From an uncultured Nesterenkonia sp. (lineage in GTDB: Bacteria > Actinomycetota > Actinomycetes > Actinomycetales > Micrococcaceae), in assembly GCA_947494195.1 (NCBI GenBank), contig CANLUC010000003.1, positions 62,001 to 126,000 on the forward strand: DNA of 64,000 nt. The letters are read 5' to 3'. A model generated the notes under the pieces. That model was given only the letters and a program-made list of their open reading frames with translations. It made no database searches and was not told where the DNA came from. A program made the translations under genes and the position numbers. Below, piece by piece: positions 36,073 through 44,168 of this stretch (position 1 is the stretch's first letter; each line of letters begins with the position of its first letter).

Positions 36073-36977
36073 AGGATCGAGAGGTGGAAGACCTTCATGG
36101 CCTTCTTATCGGTGAGACTTCCATCTCCTGCCTGACGATGCAGGGCGTGGGCCTCGAAGATGAACCAGGCGCCGGCCACCAGGGCGAACGCGGAGTATGT
36201 GATGCCGGCCCAGCCCATCGGGATCAGCAGCAGCGAGCACATCACCGTCGCCCAGGCGTAGAGCACCACCTGGACCGAGACCGTCTGCGCCGTCGCGATG
36301 GCACCCAGCATGGGGACATGCGCGGTCTGGTAGTCCGTGCGGTACTTCATCGACAGCGGCCAGTAGTGCGGCGGCGTCCACAGGAAGATGACCACGAACA
36401 GCACCACTGCGGGCCACTCCAGGGTCTCCCGGACAGCGGCCCAGGCGATCACCACCGGGAAACATCCAGCGATGCCGCCCCAGATGATGTTCTGCTCGGT
36501 CCGGCGCTTCAGAATCATGGTGTAGACGACGACGTAGAAGAAGATGGCGGCGGCGCCGAGACCCGCGGCCAGCGGGTTGGTGCCGAACCAGAGCACCACG
36601 ATCGCGGCGATGCCCAGTGCTGACGCGAAGATGAGTGCCTCGCGAGGACTCAGCTCTCCGGTCACCAGTGGGCGCTTCTTGGTGCGGTTCATCAACTTGT
36701 CCATGTCGCGGTCGATATAGCAGTTGAATGCTCCCGCGGAGCCAGCGGCCATCGCACCGCCCACCAATGTGGCCAGGGCCAGCCAGAAGCTCGGAACGCC
36801 CTGCTGGGCGAAGAACATCGTGGGCAGAGTGGTGACCAGAAGAAGCTCGATGACGCGCGGTTTGGTCAGCGACCAGTAGGCGGCCACCTTGCGTCGCCAT
36901 CGAGGCTGCTCGACCACCGCGCCATCGGCTGCGGGGGCGGCATCGCCGGTCGGGGCGACAGAAGTCTGTTGGGTCAC
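36006..36977 (-). CDS. ctaB: Protohaem IX farnesyltransferase (haem O synthase)
   Basis: Attaches a farnesyl group to haem B, giving haem O for terminal oxidases. The 323-residue protein has about nine membrane helices. The UbiA-family substrate motif is [20 protein letters not shown], and the second Asp-rich region is near [16 protein letters not shown]. The N-terminal 30 residues are a soluble tail. GTG 36977 follows GAGCTGAGAC. The promoter region 37079-37100 has a TATAGT -10 element overlapping a palindrome, leaving a leader of about 110 bases. It is downstream of parE on the same strand, and its end overlaps the CBS gene on the other strand. Confidence 0.95.
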   Translation of the reverse strand: MTQQTSVAPTGDAAPAADGAVVEQPRWRRKVAAYWSLTKPRVIELLLVTTLPTMFFAQQGVPSFWLALATLVGGAMAAGSAGAFNCYIDRDMDKLMNRTKKRPLVTGELSPREALIFASALGIAAIVVLWFGTNPLAAGLGAAAIFFYVVVYTMILKRRTEQNIIWGGIAGCFPVVIAWAAVRETLEWPAVVLFVVIFLWTPPHYWPLSMKYRTDYQTAHVPMLGAIATAQTVSVQVVLYAWATVMCSLLLIPMGWAGITYSAFALVAGAWFIFEAHALHRQAGDGSLTDKKAMKVFHLSILYLTLLFIGLWVDPFIGSPLMG

Positions 36978-37078
36978 GTCTCAGCTCACATTGGGGTCAA
37001 GGTGCACTCGTCGTCGTCGTTCAGTGTACCGGTCGTGGAGGGGGTCATCAGGGCCAACCAGGCTAATGCACGAATTAT

Positions 37079-37100
37079 TTCTACACGCGGTAGAACTATA
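37079..37100 (-). promoter_or_regulatory. ctaB promoter overlapped by a 17-bp palindrome
   Basis: TTCTAC-ACGCG-GTAGAA (37079-37095) is a perfect inverted repeat with 6-bp arms. On the minus strand TATAGT (37100-37095) shares a base with its edge, so the palindrome covers about +1 to +16 or the -10 boundary of a ctaB promoter. The patch is AT-rich against a GC-rich background. It looks like a repressor site; the regulator is unknown. Confidence 0.5.
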
Positions 37101-37154
37101 CGCGTGGCAGGTCTCGTCGGGGATCGCGAGTCGGCGCTGGCGCAGCAGGCAGCC

Positions 37155-39236
37155 TCAGGCGTCGATCCGCTCGCGATCCAACGCCTGCGAGCCTTCAATG
37201 ATGAAGTCCTTTCGCGGCGCGACCACGGACCCCATGAGCAGGTCGAAGACTCGTTCTGCGGCTTCGGCGTCCTGGACCCTGATGCGACGCAGCGCCCGAT
37301 GCTCCGGGTCCATCGTGGTCTCGGAGAGCTGATCGGCGTCCATCTCCCCCAGCCCCTTGTAGCGCTGGATCGGCTCCTTGTAGTTCAGCTTCTGCTCTTG
37401 GAGCTCAGCCAGCAGGCGGTTCAGCTCCGCCTCGGAGTAGGTGTATTTGACCTCGTTCGCGCGGCGGCCAGGATGTATGACCTCCACCCGGTGCAGCGGT
37501 GGGACTGCCGCGAAGACCCTCCCGGCCTCGATCATGGGGCGCATGTAGCGGAAGAAGAGGGTCAGCAGCAGCGTGCGGATGTGGGCACCATCGACGTCGG
37601 CGTCGGTCATCAGCACCACCTTGCCGTAGCGGGCGGCGTCGATGTCGAAGCTGCGCCCGGAACCCGCGCCGATGACCTGCAGCAGCGCTGCGCATTCGGT
37701 GTTCGAGAGCATGTCGGCCACGGAGGCCTTCTGGACATTGAGGATCTTGCCGCGGATGGGCAGCAGCGCCTGGAAGTCTGAGGATCGCGCGAGCTTCGCG
37801 GTGCCCAGAGCTGAGTCGCCCTCGACGATGAACAGCTCGGTCTCCGCGACGCCCTTGGAGCGGCACTCGACGAGCTTCGCCGGCATCGAGGAGGTCTCCA
37901 GCGCATTCTTCCGGCGCTGGGTCTCCTTGTGCATCCTTGCCGAGATCCGGGACTTCATCTCGGCGACGACCTTCTCCAGCACCGCCGACGCTTGCTGCTT
38001 GTCTCCGCGCTTGGTGGAGGCCAGCCGCGATTCCAGCTCCTTGCTGACCACCCGAGAGACGATCTGACGGGCGGCGGGCGTGCCGAGGATCTCCTTGGTC
38101 TGGCCCTCGAACTGTGGTTCGGCGATCCGCACGGTCACCACGGCGGTGAGGCCGGCGAGGACGTCGTCCTTCTCCAGCTTGTCGCTGCCGGCCTTGAGCC
38201 GACGGGCGTTCGCCTCCACGGTCTTGCGCAGGCTCTTCAGCAGGGCCTGTTCGAATCCGGTCAGGTGGGTGCCGCCCTTGGGGGTGGCGATGATGTTGAC
38301 GAAGCTGCGCACGGTGGTCTCGTAGCCGATCCCCCAGCGCAGCGCGATGTCCACCTCGCAGTCGCGCTCCACATCCTGCATGTGGCTGCGCCCGTCCTCG
38401 GCGAGCACCGGGATGCGTTCGGAGAACTTTCCGTGACCCTGGATCCGCCAGATATCGGTCACCGAGGCATCGCTGGCGAGGTGTTCTGCAAACTCGCTGA
38501 TCCCGCCGTCGTACTGGAAGACCTCCTCCAGCGGCTCGGCACCTCGCTCGTCGCGGACGGTGATGCGCAGCCCCGGCACCAGGAAGGCGGTCTGGCGCGC
38601 GCGGTTGGCGATCTCGGTGTCGTCGAATCCAGCGTCCGAGGTGAAGATCTGCCGGTCCGACCAGTAGCGGATGGTGGTGCCGGTGACGCCACGCTTGGCC
38701 TTGCCCACCACGTCCAGCGGGGAACCCTCGGCGGCGGGGGTGAACTCCGCCTCGGGGTCTGGTCTCGTGCCGGCGAAGACACCGGGCTCACCCCTGCGGA
38801 ATGAGAGCTGGTGGACCTTCCCGCCGCGGGTGACCTGGGCGTCCAGCCGGGCTGAGAGGGCGTTGACCACGGAGGCGCCGACTCCGTGCAGGCCGCCGAC
38901 GGCGTTGTAGGAGCCGCCGCCGAACTTCCCCCCGGCGTGGAGCTTGGTGAAGACCACTTCCAGTCCGGAGAGTCCGGTGCGCGGTTCGATGTCCACGGGG
39001 ATGCCGCGGCCGTCGTCGCTGACCTCGACGGAGTCGTCTGGGTGCAGGGTGATCGAGATCGTGGAGGCGTGGCCGGCCAGCGCTTCGTCCACCGAGTTGT
39101 CGATGATCTCCCAGAGGCAGTGCATCAGGCCGCGCGAGTCCGTGGAGCCGATGTACATGCCGGGACGCTTGCGGACAGCCTCTAGGCCTTCCAGCACCGA
39201 TAGGTGCCGGGCGTCGTACTCGGAGCGCTGGGCCAC
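37155..39236 (-). CDS. parE: Type II topoisomerase subunit B (ParE/GyrB family)
   Basis: ATPase subunit of a type II DNA topoisomerase, 693 residues. The GHKL ATP site shows EIIDNSVDEALAGH, DDGRGIPVD and GGLHGVGASVVNALS. The TOPRIM part holds the EGDSALG and MTDADVDGAHIRTLLL metal motifs. The C-terminus is YKGLGEMDADQLSETTMDP. The position beside sigA, away from dnaA-recF-gyrA, favours topoisomerase IV subunit B over GyrB, but sequence alone does not settle it. No parC is in the window. GTG 39236 has AGGAGG upstream; TACGAT on the minus strand at 39272-39277 is a likely -10 element. Confidence 0.9.
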   Translation of the reverse strand: MAQRSEYDARHLSVLEGLEAVRKRPGMYIGSTDSRGLMHCLWEIIDNSVDEALAGHASTISITLHPDDSVEVSDDGRGIPVDIEPRTGLSGLEVVFTKLHAGGKFGGGSYNAVGGLHGVGASVVNALSARLDAQVTRGGKVHQLSFRRGEPGVFAGTRPDPEAEFTPAAEGSPLDVVGKAKRGVTGTTIRYWSDRQIFTSDAGFDDTEIANRARQTAFLVPGLRITVRDERGAEPLEEVFQYDGGISEFAEHLASDASVTDIWRIQGHGKFSERIPVLAEDGRSHMQDVERDCEVDIALRWGIGYETTVRSFVNIIATPKGGTHLTGFEQALLKSLRKTVEANARRLKAGSDKLEKDDVLAGLTAVVTVRIAEPQFEGQTKEILGTPAARQIVSRVVSKELESRLASTKRGDKQQASAVLEKVVAEMKSRISARMHKETQRRKNALETSSMPAKLVECRSKGVAETELFIVEGDSALGTAKLARSSDFQALLPIRGKILNVQKASVADMLSNTECAALLQVIGAGSGRSFDIDAARYGKVVLMTDADVDGAHIRTLLLTLFFRYMRPMIEAGRVFAAVPPLHRVEVIHPGRRANEVKYTYSEAELNRLLAELQEQKLNYKEPIQRYKGLGEMDADQLSETTMDPEHRALRRIRVQDAEAAERVFDLLMGSVVAPRKDFIIEGSQALDRERIDA

Positions 39237-39295
39237 GCAGTGTCCTCCTGTGGTGGGGGTGAATCTCTCATATCGTAGTGGCGCGCCGAGGCGCG

Positions 39296-39313
39296 GCGGC
39301 GCAGAAGCGCCGC
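39296..39313. repeat. GC-rich inverted repeat upstream of parE and the DUF7455 gene
   Basis: GCGGCGC-AGAA-GCGCCGC, a perfect 7-bp stem with a 4-base loop, inside the 231-base gap between divergent genes. Its role is unknown. Confidence 0.6.
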
Positions 39314-39467
39314 AGCGGCTACGCGCACAGCGAAAGCTCGCCGCTTCTGGGGCCTTCCTGCGAATGAAACGCCGTGCTTCGTGGTTCTATGGAACACCAA
39401 GAGATCCTGAAGCGGGACACTCCGCTCGGCGGACCTCTGGAGTATTCACCCTGAGGAGGCGAAGAGC

Positions 39468-39683
39468 ATGACCGGAACAACTGGCACCCTGGAAAATCAG
39501 CCGACAACCCTGACTGCCCTTGACCGTTGCGACCGCTGTGGGGCACAGGCCTATGTGCGAGCGGCCCTGCCGTCCGGCGTTCTGCTCTTCTGCAACCACC
39601 ATGCACGGCAGGTCGAGGATTCGCTGCGGCCGAAGACCGTCGAGTGGATCGACGAGTCGGATCGACTGGTCACCGCCAAGTAG
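39468..39683 (+). CDS. Small DUF7455-like zinc-binding protein
   Basis: A 71-residue protein with CDRCGAQAYVRAALPSG followed by LLFCNHHARQVEDSL. The Cys-x2-Cys and Cys-x2-His sets probably bind one zinc. Such small proteins lie near sigA in many actinobacteria and are classed as DUF7455; the function is unknown. The start ATG follows GAGGAGGCGAAGAGC. It converges with sigA, and a strong hairpin separates the two. Confidence 0.88.
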   Translation: MTGTTGTLENQPTTLTALDRCDRCGAQAYVRAALPSGVLLFCNHHARQVEDSLRPKTVEWIDESDRLVTAK

Positions 39684-39736
39684 GTCACCAGCTGGCCGGG
39701 CGGCGCTGTGAAGCAGTGCCGCCCAGCAGTCTTCAG

Positions 39737-39783
39737 CGACAAGAGGGGTGGCCCGGAGAATATCCGGGCCACCCCTCTTGTCG
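39737..39783. terminator. Bidirectional terminator between the DUF7455 gene and sigA
   Basis: A perfect 21-bp stem (39737-39757 with 39763-39783) and loop GAATA, between convergent genes and 15 bases beyond the sigA stop. Confidence 0.9.
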
Positions 39784-39797
39784 TCTGAACGTGTTGC

Positions 39798-41222
39798 TCA
39801 GTCCAGGTAGTCCCGCAGCACCTGGGACCTGCTGGGGTGGCGCAGCTTGGACATCGTCTTGGACTCTATCTGCCTTATACGTTCGCGGGTCACACCGTAG
39901 ACCTTGCCGATCTCGTCCAGGGTCTTGGGCTGACCGTCGGTGAGTCCGAATCGCATGGCGACGACGCCGGCCTCACGCTCGGCCAGGGTGTCCAGGACCG
40001 AGTGCAGCTGCTCCTGGAGCAGCGTGAAGCTCACGGCATCCGAGGGGACCACGGCTTCCGAGTCCTCGATCAGATCGCCGAACTCGGAGTCTCCATCCTC
40101 ACCGAGCGGTGTGTGCAGCGAGATCGGCTCGCGGCCGTACTTCTGCACCTCGACGACCTTCTCCGGGGTCATGTCCAGCTCCTGGGCCAGCTCCTCCGGA
40201 GTCGGCTCACGGCCCAGATCCTGGAGCATCTGGCGCTGCACGCGGGCAAGTTTGTTGATGACCTCGACCATGTGCACGGGGATGCGGATCGTGCGTGCCT
40301 GATCAGCCATCGCACGGGTGATGGCCTGGCGGATCCACCAGGTGGCGTAGGTAGAGAACTTGAAGCCCTTGGTGTAGTCGAACTTCTCCACCGCGCGGAT
40401 CAGCCCGAGGTTGCCCTCCTGGATCAGGTCGAGGAAGAGCATCCCACGCCCGGTGTAACGCTTGGCCAGCGAGACCACCAGGCGGAGGTTGGCCTCGAGC
40501 AGATGGTTCTTGGCGCGTTTGCCGTCCGCGACGACGAGCTCGAGGTCGCGGCGCAGTCGCTTGTCCTTGATGTCTTCGCGGGCCAGCTTGTGATCTGCGA
40601 ACAGACCGGCCTCGATGCGCAGAGCGAGGTCGACCTCCTGCTCCGCGTTGAGCAGCGCGACTTTTCCGATCTGCTTGAGGTAGTCCTTGACCGGATCGGC
40701 CGTGGCGCCGGCGGAGACGACCTGAATGGCGGGGGCATCATCCTCATCGGCATTCGAGATGACGAATCCGCTGCCCTTGGACTCTTCCTCGTCATTGTCC
40801 TTGGGCTTGGTGCCGTCCTCCGCGATCGCCTCTGGGTCTTCTCCGTCAGCGACCGCCTTGGCGACGGCCTTCTCCAGGGCTGCTGTCGGCGCCGCCTGCT
40901 CTTCGGCGTCTACTTCGGCCAGCACCTCATCGACTGGGTCTGCGGCCTTCTTGCGACCACCGGTCTTCTTCGCCGGAGGCTTGGTCGCCGCGGCAGCCGG
41001 GGCCTTCTTGGCGGCGGCACCCTTGGTGGGGGCGGCCTTTGCCGGAGCCGTCTTGGCGGCAGCGGTCTTCTTCGTCGCAGCACCGGCGGTGCTCTTCTTC
41101 GCCGCAGTGGACGTGGCGCTGCTGGCACCGCGCGCGGCGGTGCCCTTCTTGGCGGGCGCCTTCTTCTCCGCTTCGGCAGCGGCCGCGTTCTCTTCAGTGG
41201 ACTTGGACGCAGTAGTGGGCAC
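39798..41222 (-). CDS. sigA: Principal RNA polymerase sigma factor
   Basis: The housekeeping sigma-70 factor, 474 residues. Region 1.2 begins near [17 protein letters not shown], region 2 includes [16 protein letters not shown] then [18 protein letters not shown] and [18 protein letters not shown], and region 4 ends with [20 protein letters not shown]. The first 95 residues are rich in Ala, Lys and Thr (AAKK-type units, histone H1-like) and replace a folded region 1.1; similar tails occur in actinobacterial HrdB/SigA. GTG 41222 follows GGAAGGTCACC. Upstream, a TTGACA lies inside a 20-bp palindrome. It is convergent with the small zinc protein gene. Confidence 0.96.
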   Translation of the reverse strand: MPTTASKSTEENAAAAEAEKKAPAKKGTAARGASSATSTAAKKSTAGAATKKTAAAKTAPAKAAPTKGAAAKKAPAAAATKPPAKKTGGRKKAADPVDEVLAEVDAEEQAAPTAALEKAVAKAVADGEDPEAIAEDGTKPKDNDEEESKGSGFVISNADEDDAPAIQVVSAGATADPVKDYLKQIGKVALLNAEQEVDLALRIEAGLFADHKLAREDIKDKRLRRDLELVVADGKRAKNHLLEANLRLVVSLAKRYTGRGMLFLDLIQEGNLGLIRAVEKFDYTKGFKFSTYATWWIRQAITRAMADQARTIRIPVHMVEVINKLARVQRQMLQDLGREPTPEELAQELDMTPEKVVEVQKYGREPISLHTPLGEDGDSEFGDLIEDSEAVVPSDAVSFTLLQEQLHSVLDTLAEREAGVVAMRFGLTDGQPKTLDEIGKVYGVTRERIRQIESKTMSKLRHPSRSQVLRDYLD

Positions 41223-41321
41223 GGTGACCTTCCGACTTGGACATATGAAGCAGATGCGTTGAACTTGATGGTCAACACACCTATGACCCTGTCAAGGCCA
41301 TAATTGAAGTCACAACCGCTG

Positions 41322-41341
41322 GGGAGCTGTCAACAGCTCCC
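41322..41341 (-). promoter_or_regulatory. Palindrome containing a TTGACA -35-like element upstream of sigA
   Basis: GGGAGCTGT-CA-ACAGCTCCC has perfect 9-bp arms. On the minus strand its centre reads TTGACA (41333-41328), a perfect -35 hexamer facing sigA, about 106 bases before its start. A second TTGACA lies on the minus strand at 41295-41290. Binding of a dimeric regulator here would block or modulate the promoter. Confidence 0.5.
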
Positions 41342-41419
41342 GCACTCGGTGTGATCCCAACAATGGTTGCAGGGTCTCAGTGGTTGACAACATAGCGTGT
41401 TCGGCTCGCATTCCCAATC

Positions 41420-41436
41420 TGAGAAAAAATCTCAGC
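41420..41436 (-). terminator. Short hairpin at the end of the DUF4192 gene
   Basis: CTGAGA-AAAAA-TCTCAG, a 6-bp stem whose right arm on the plus strand includes the stop codon region of the DUF4192 gene (41432-41434). It is weaker than the other terminators here and may be chance. Confidence 0.3.
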
Positions 41437-42685
41437 CGCCCGACTGAGCCTGGTTCTGTGCCCAGGACCAGCTGTGCTTCTTGACTCGAGCCCAGAGACA
41501 GACGCCCTTCAGCTGCATGAGCCGGTCGATCAACCGGCTGAACTGGTTCTCGGGAAACTCCGCGAGACATTGATCGATGAACGATCCTGCGGCGGTGCCA
41601 CGGCCTCGGGCCCATTCGATCCATGCCATGAGGCAGAGCAGATTCTCGCGCTCGGATCCCACCACATAGGGCACCAGCGCACCGAGCACGTGCTCGAGGG
41701 CATCGACACGGTCCCAGTCCGGTCGACGACCGGTCTCTCCGAGGAAGCAGGACGCATAGTCGGCCAACAGCTGCTCCTGTGCGGGACCGCGCGGTCCACG
41801 TGCGTCACTGTGGTCTGCCTGCAGCCCTGCGAGCGTGGCGGGCAGCCCCACGGTGGCCAGCGGGATGAGCAGGTCTCTTGAAGATGCGGTGCGCAGCTGC
41901 TTCAACAGCTCCGGGACCTCGTCAGCAGTGGGGCTCCCGGAGCCTCGGAGGAGAGCCTGCAGAACCACGTCCCAGCGGTGGAGCAGTCGCTCAGCCGCTG
42001 CTGCATCCAGCCGCCTTTCCTGGGTTCGACGAGCCTGTTGAACCCGATCCAGCACCGTCGCCTCCGGGGCCGGGGCCTGCTGCAGGAAACGCTCTGCGGC
42101 GTCACGCAGGGGCCTGCGGCCTGCGGGTCCGGTGCCTCCGGGGCGCCCGGAGTGCTCATCCGGGTGGCCCAGCAGCTCATGGAGCGGCTGGCCCGGGAGC
42201 TTGCAGCAGGAGTGTTCGGTACAGGCCGGGTCGCGGATCCGCCCCGCAGCGAGGAACCAGCACTGCACGATGCGCACGCAGTACTCCGCTTCCAGGATCA
42301 GCCCCAGTGCTTCGAGACAGCTGCTCCACGCGGCGTCCTGCTCCGGCGACGTGGGTGCTTCGCCGATGAGCATGACCATCGCCGCTTCCGGTGCTGGTTC
42401 GGCGCCGGGTCCGGCGAGGCATTCAGCGATCATCCGGGCCGCGGCGAACGGGTCAGCCAGGGCGGGGCCGAGGTTGATCCGCATGTGTCCACCGGTGAAT
42501 CCGCCCAGCAGCCCAATGACGATCAGCGAGTCGCTCGGAAGGCAGCCGAAGGTGTGCTCCACGAGTCGCGCTGAATCCCCGGGCTGCTGAATGTCCATCC
42601 GGGAGGAGCCGGTTCGTTCGGCTGGCGCTGCTGCCGGGGCGTGGGGGCCGTCTAAGGGGTGCGCCGCAGGTATCGCTGAATCCAT
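41432..42685 (-). CDS. DUF4192 family protein
   Basis: A protein of about 417 residues belonging to DUF4192, a family seen almost only in actinobacteria near sigma factor genes. Visible traits are FGCLPSDSLIVIGLLGGFTGGHMRINLG at the start of the domain (about residues 45-72), a central region with RLLHRWD, and the C-terminal block ENLLCLMAWIEWARGRGTAAGSF with EFPENQFSRLIDRLM. The function is unknown. The start is uncertain: ATG 42685 (MDSAIPAAHP) or ATG 42598 (MDIQQPGD), neither with a binding site; the frame is open to 42754. It follows the PAC2 gene on the same strand. Confidence 0.85.
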   Translation of the reverse strand: MDSAIPAAHPLDGPHAPAAAPAERTGSSRMDIQQPGDSARLVEHTFGCLPSDSLIVIGLLGGFTGGHMRINLGPALADPFAAARMIAECLAGPGAEPAPEAAMVMLIGEAPTSPEQDAAWSSCLEALGLILEAEYCVRIVQCWFLAAGRIRDPACTEHSCCKLPGQPLHELLGHPDEHSGRPGGTGPAGRRPLRDAAERFLQQAPAPEATVLDRVQQARRTQERRLDAAAAERLLHRWDVVLQALLRGSGSPTADEVPELLKQLRTASSRDLLIPLATVGLPATLAGLQADHSDARGPRGPAQEQLLADYASCFLGETGRRPDWDRVDALEHVLGALVPYVVGSERENLLCLMAWIEWARGRGTAAGSFIDQCLAEFPENQFSRLIDRLMQLKGVCLWARVKKHSWSWAQNQAQSGG

Positions 42686-42726
42686 GGACCAAGACTGCAG
42701 GCGGAGGTGCCGACGAGACCTGAGCC

Positions 42727-42754
42727 GTGCCCGCCCTGTGGACGAGGCGGGCAC
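42727..42754 (-). terminator. Possible terminator after the PAC2 gene
   Basis: GTGCCCGCC (42727-42735) pairs with GGCGGGCAC (42746-42754) around a 10-base loop, 64 bases past the PAC2 stop. There is no T run. Confidence 0.35.
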
Positions 42755-42817
42755 CTTCGGATCCAGGGTGTCCCCTGGGGAAAACCCGCCAGTTCGTCAG
42801 CGGTCCTGCGGGGGATC

Positions 42818-44020
42818 CTAGTCGGTCTCGCCATCGTCGGTCGGGCGATCAGTCGGGTCTGCGCCCGGCTCCTGCGGCGTGCCGGAACCGTCCTGCGTCT
42901 CGGAATCGTCCTGCGCCTCGGACGGACCCGAGGGCCCTGGTGAACCCCAAGACTCCGAGGCGCCGAGCGCCGCGGGGCTGTCCGGGGCCTCGTCGTCCGC
43001 GGCGGCAGCGGCGTCCTCGGCCGGGTCATGGTGGCGCAGGTAGGCCTCCACGGCGGCACCGAGCTCCTCGGCGTCGGGGACGGCGTCGTCGTCCTTGACC
43101 AGAAGCGAGCGCTGCTGCGGCGTCGCGTACTCGTCGAAGTTGCGCTCCAGGCGTTCGACCATGCCCTCGATCTCGGAGTTCTGCCGCACCTGGCGCGAGA
43201 TGTCCTGTTCCACCAGCCGGGAGGCTTCACGGAGCTCCTCGGTGGGGAGCATGAGCTCCAGCGCCGCGCCTGCGTACTCCATCGCAGCCACGGCGACGTG
43301 AGGGAACTTCCCGCCGGCGAGGTAATGCGGCACGTGCAGGGTGTAGCCGACGACGTCGCGCTCCGCCTCAGTCATGCGCAGCTCCAGGAACTGGCTCAGA
43401 CCAGCCTCGATCTGGGCGCTGGGTCCCCAGGTGGAGATCCCCTCGATGAGGTCCTGCCGGTTGCCGTGGGCGGTGACGCCGATCGGGCGGGTGTGCGGAG
43501 TGGGCAGGCCGAGGGCGTCCACCAGGACGACCAGCTTCACGTCGAGACGGTCGACGAGCTGCAGCACTGCGGTGGAGACACGTTCCCACTGGTAGTCCGG
43601 TTCGTCTCCGGTGAGGAAGAGGAACGGGTGACCCAGGGCATCGCGGACCTCGTAGAGGTCCAGTGCAGGACTCTTGTAGTCGCTGAACTGATTGTCGGTG
43701 AAGGTGATCTGAGGGCGCCGTGATCGGTAGTCGAAGAGCTCGTCCACGTCGAAGCTGGCGAGGCGGTGGTGCGGAAGCGAGCTGAGCAGCGATTCGGAGA
43801 GCTGTTCGCTCAGGCTGCCAGCATCCGTGTGACCGGACCAGGAGACCAGCATGCTCAGGCTCCGCGCGGGTCCCTGGTCCTCACGCAGCACCAGCGCACC
43901 ACCCTCGGCACTGACCGTGGACTCCGGCGCCGCCAGGCTGCCCAGGTTCACGGAGGAGTCGGGCTCCTCGTTCGCATCGGCTGCGGGGTGGACGTGCAGC
44001 AGATCCAGGGGGTCCTTCAC
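42818..44020 (-). CDS. PAC2 family protein
   Basis: A 400-residue protein with a PAC2 domain (proteasome assembly chaperone 2-like fold), about residues 50-290: SMLVSWSGHTDAGSLSEQL, FDVDELFDYRSRRP, FLFLTGDEPDYQWERV, DALGLPTPHTRPIGVTAHG and HVPHYLAGGKFPHVAVAAMEY. The last 90 residues are acidic, rich in Ser, Pro and Asp, and probably disordered. GTG 44020 is selected because AGAGGAG precedes it at 7 bases; an in-frame TTG lies at 44038. The function in bacteria is unknown; the family is conserved in actinobacteria. It is divergent from pepA. Confidence 0.9.
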   Translation of the reverse strand: MKDPLDLLHVHPAADANEEPDSSVNLGSLAAPESTVSAEGGALVLREDQGPARSLSMLVSWSGHTDAGSLSEQLSESLLSSLPHHRLASFDVDELFDYRSRRPQITFTDNQFSDYKSPALDLYEVRDALGHPFLFLTGDEPDYQWERVSTAVLQLVDRLDVKLVVLVDALGLPTPHTRPIGVTAHGNRQDLIEGISTWGPSAQIEAGLSQFLELRMTEAERDVVGYTLHVPHYLAGGKFPHVAVAAMEYAGAALELMLPTEELREASRLVEQDISRQVRQNSEIEGMVERLERNFDEYATPQQRSLLVKDDDAVPDAEELGAAVEAYLRHHDPAEDAAAAADDEAPDSPAALGASESWGSPGPSGPSEAQDDSETQDGSGTPQEPGADPTDRPTDDGETD

Positions 44021-44168
44021 CGGACGGCTCCTCTTCAATGTCGGGGCTGGGAGGGCGAGACCGGAGAATGTCCAGTGCTGCCGACCCAGAGAGTCATAGG
44101 TACAACAGGATGCCAGCTGCGGGCATTCCCGCGCGGATTGTGGTTAGGATCGATGGTCGAGAACCACC

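Noticed and set aside
37155-39236. Calling this gene gyrB
   Set aside because: All motifs are shared by GyrB and ParE. The position beside sigA and away from gyrA and recF favours ParE, though not decisively.
39276-39313. A small RNA gene in the gap between parE and the DUF7455 gene
   Set aside because: Only GC-rich inverted repeats are visible, with no promoter-terminator pair that would define a transcript.
37155-41303. Long open frames on the strand opposite parE and sigA (up to 488 codons)
   Set aside because: They are mirror frames of strongly conserved genes in GC-rich DNA and have no family features or ribosome binding sites.
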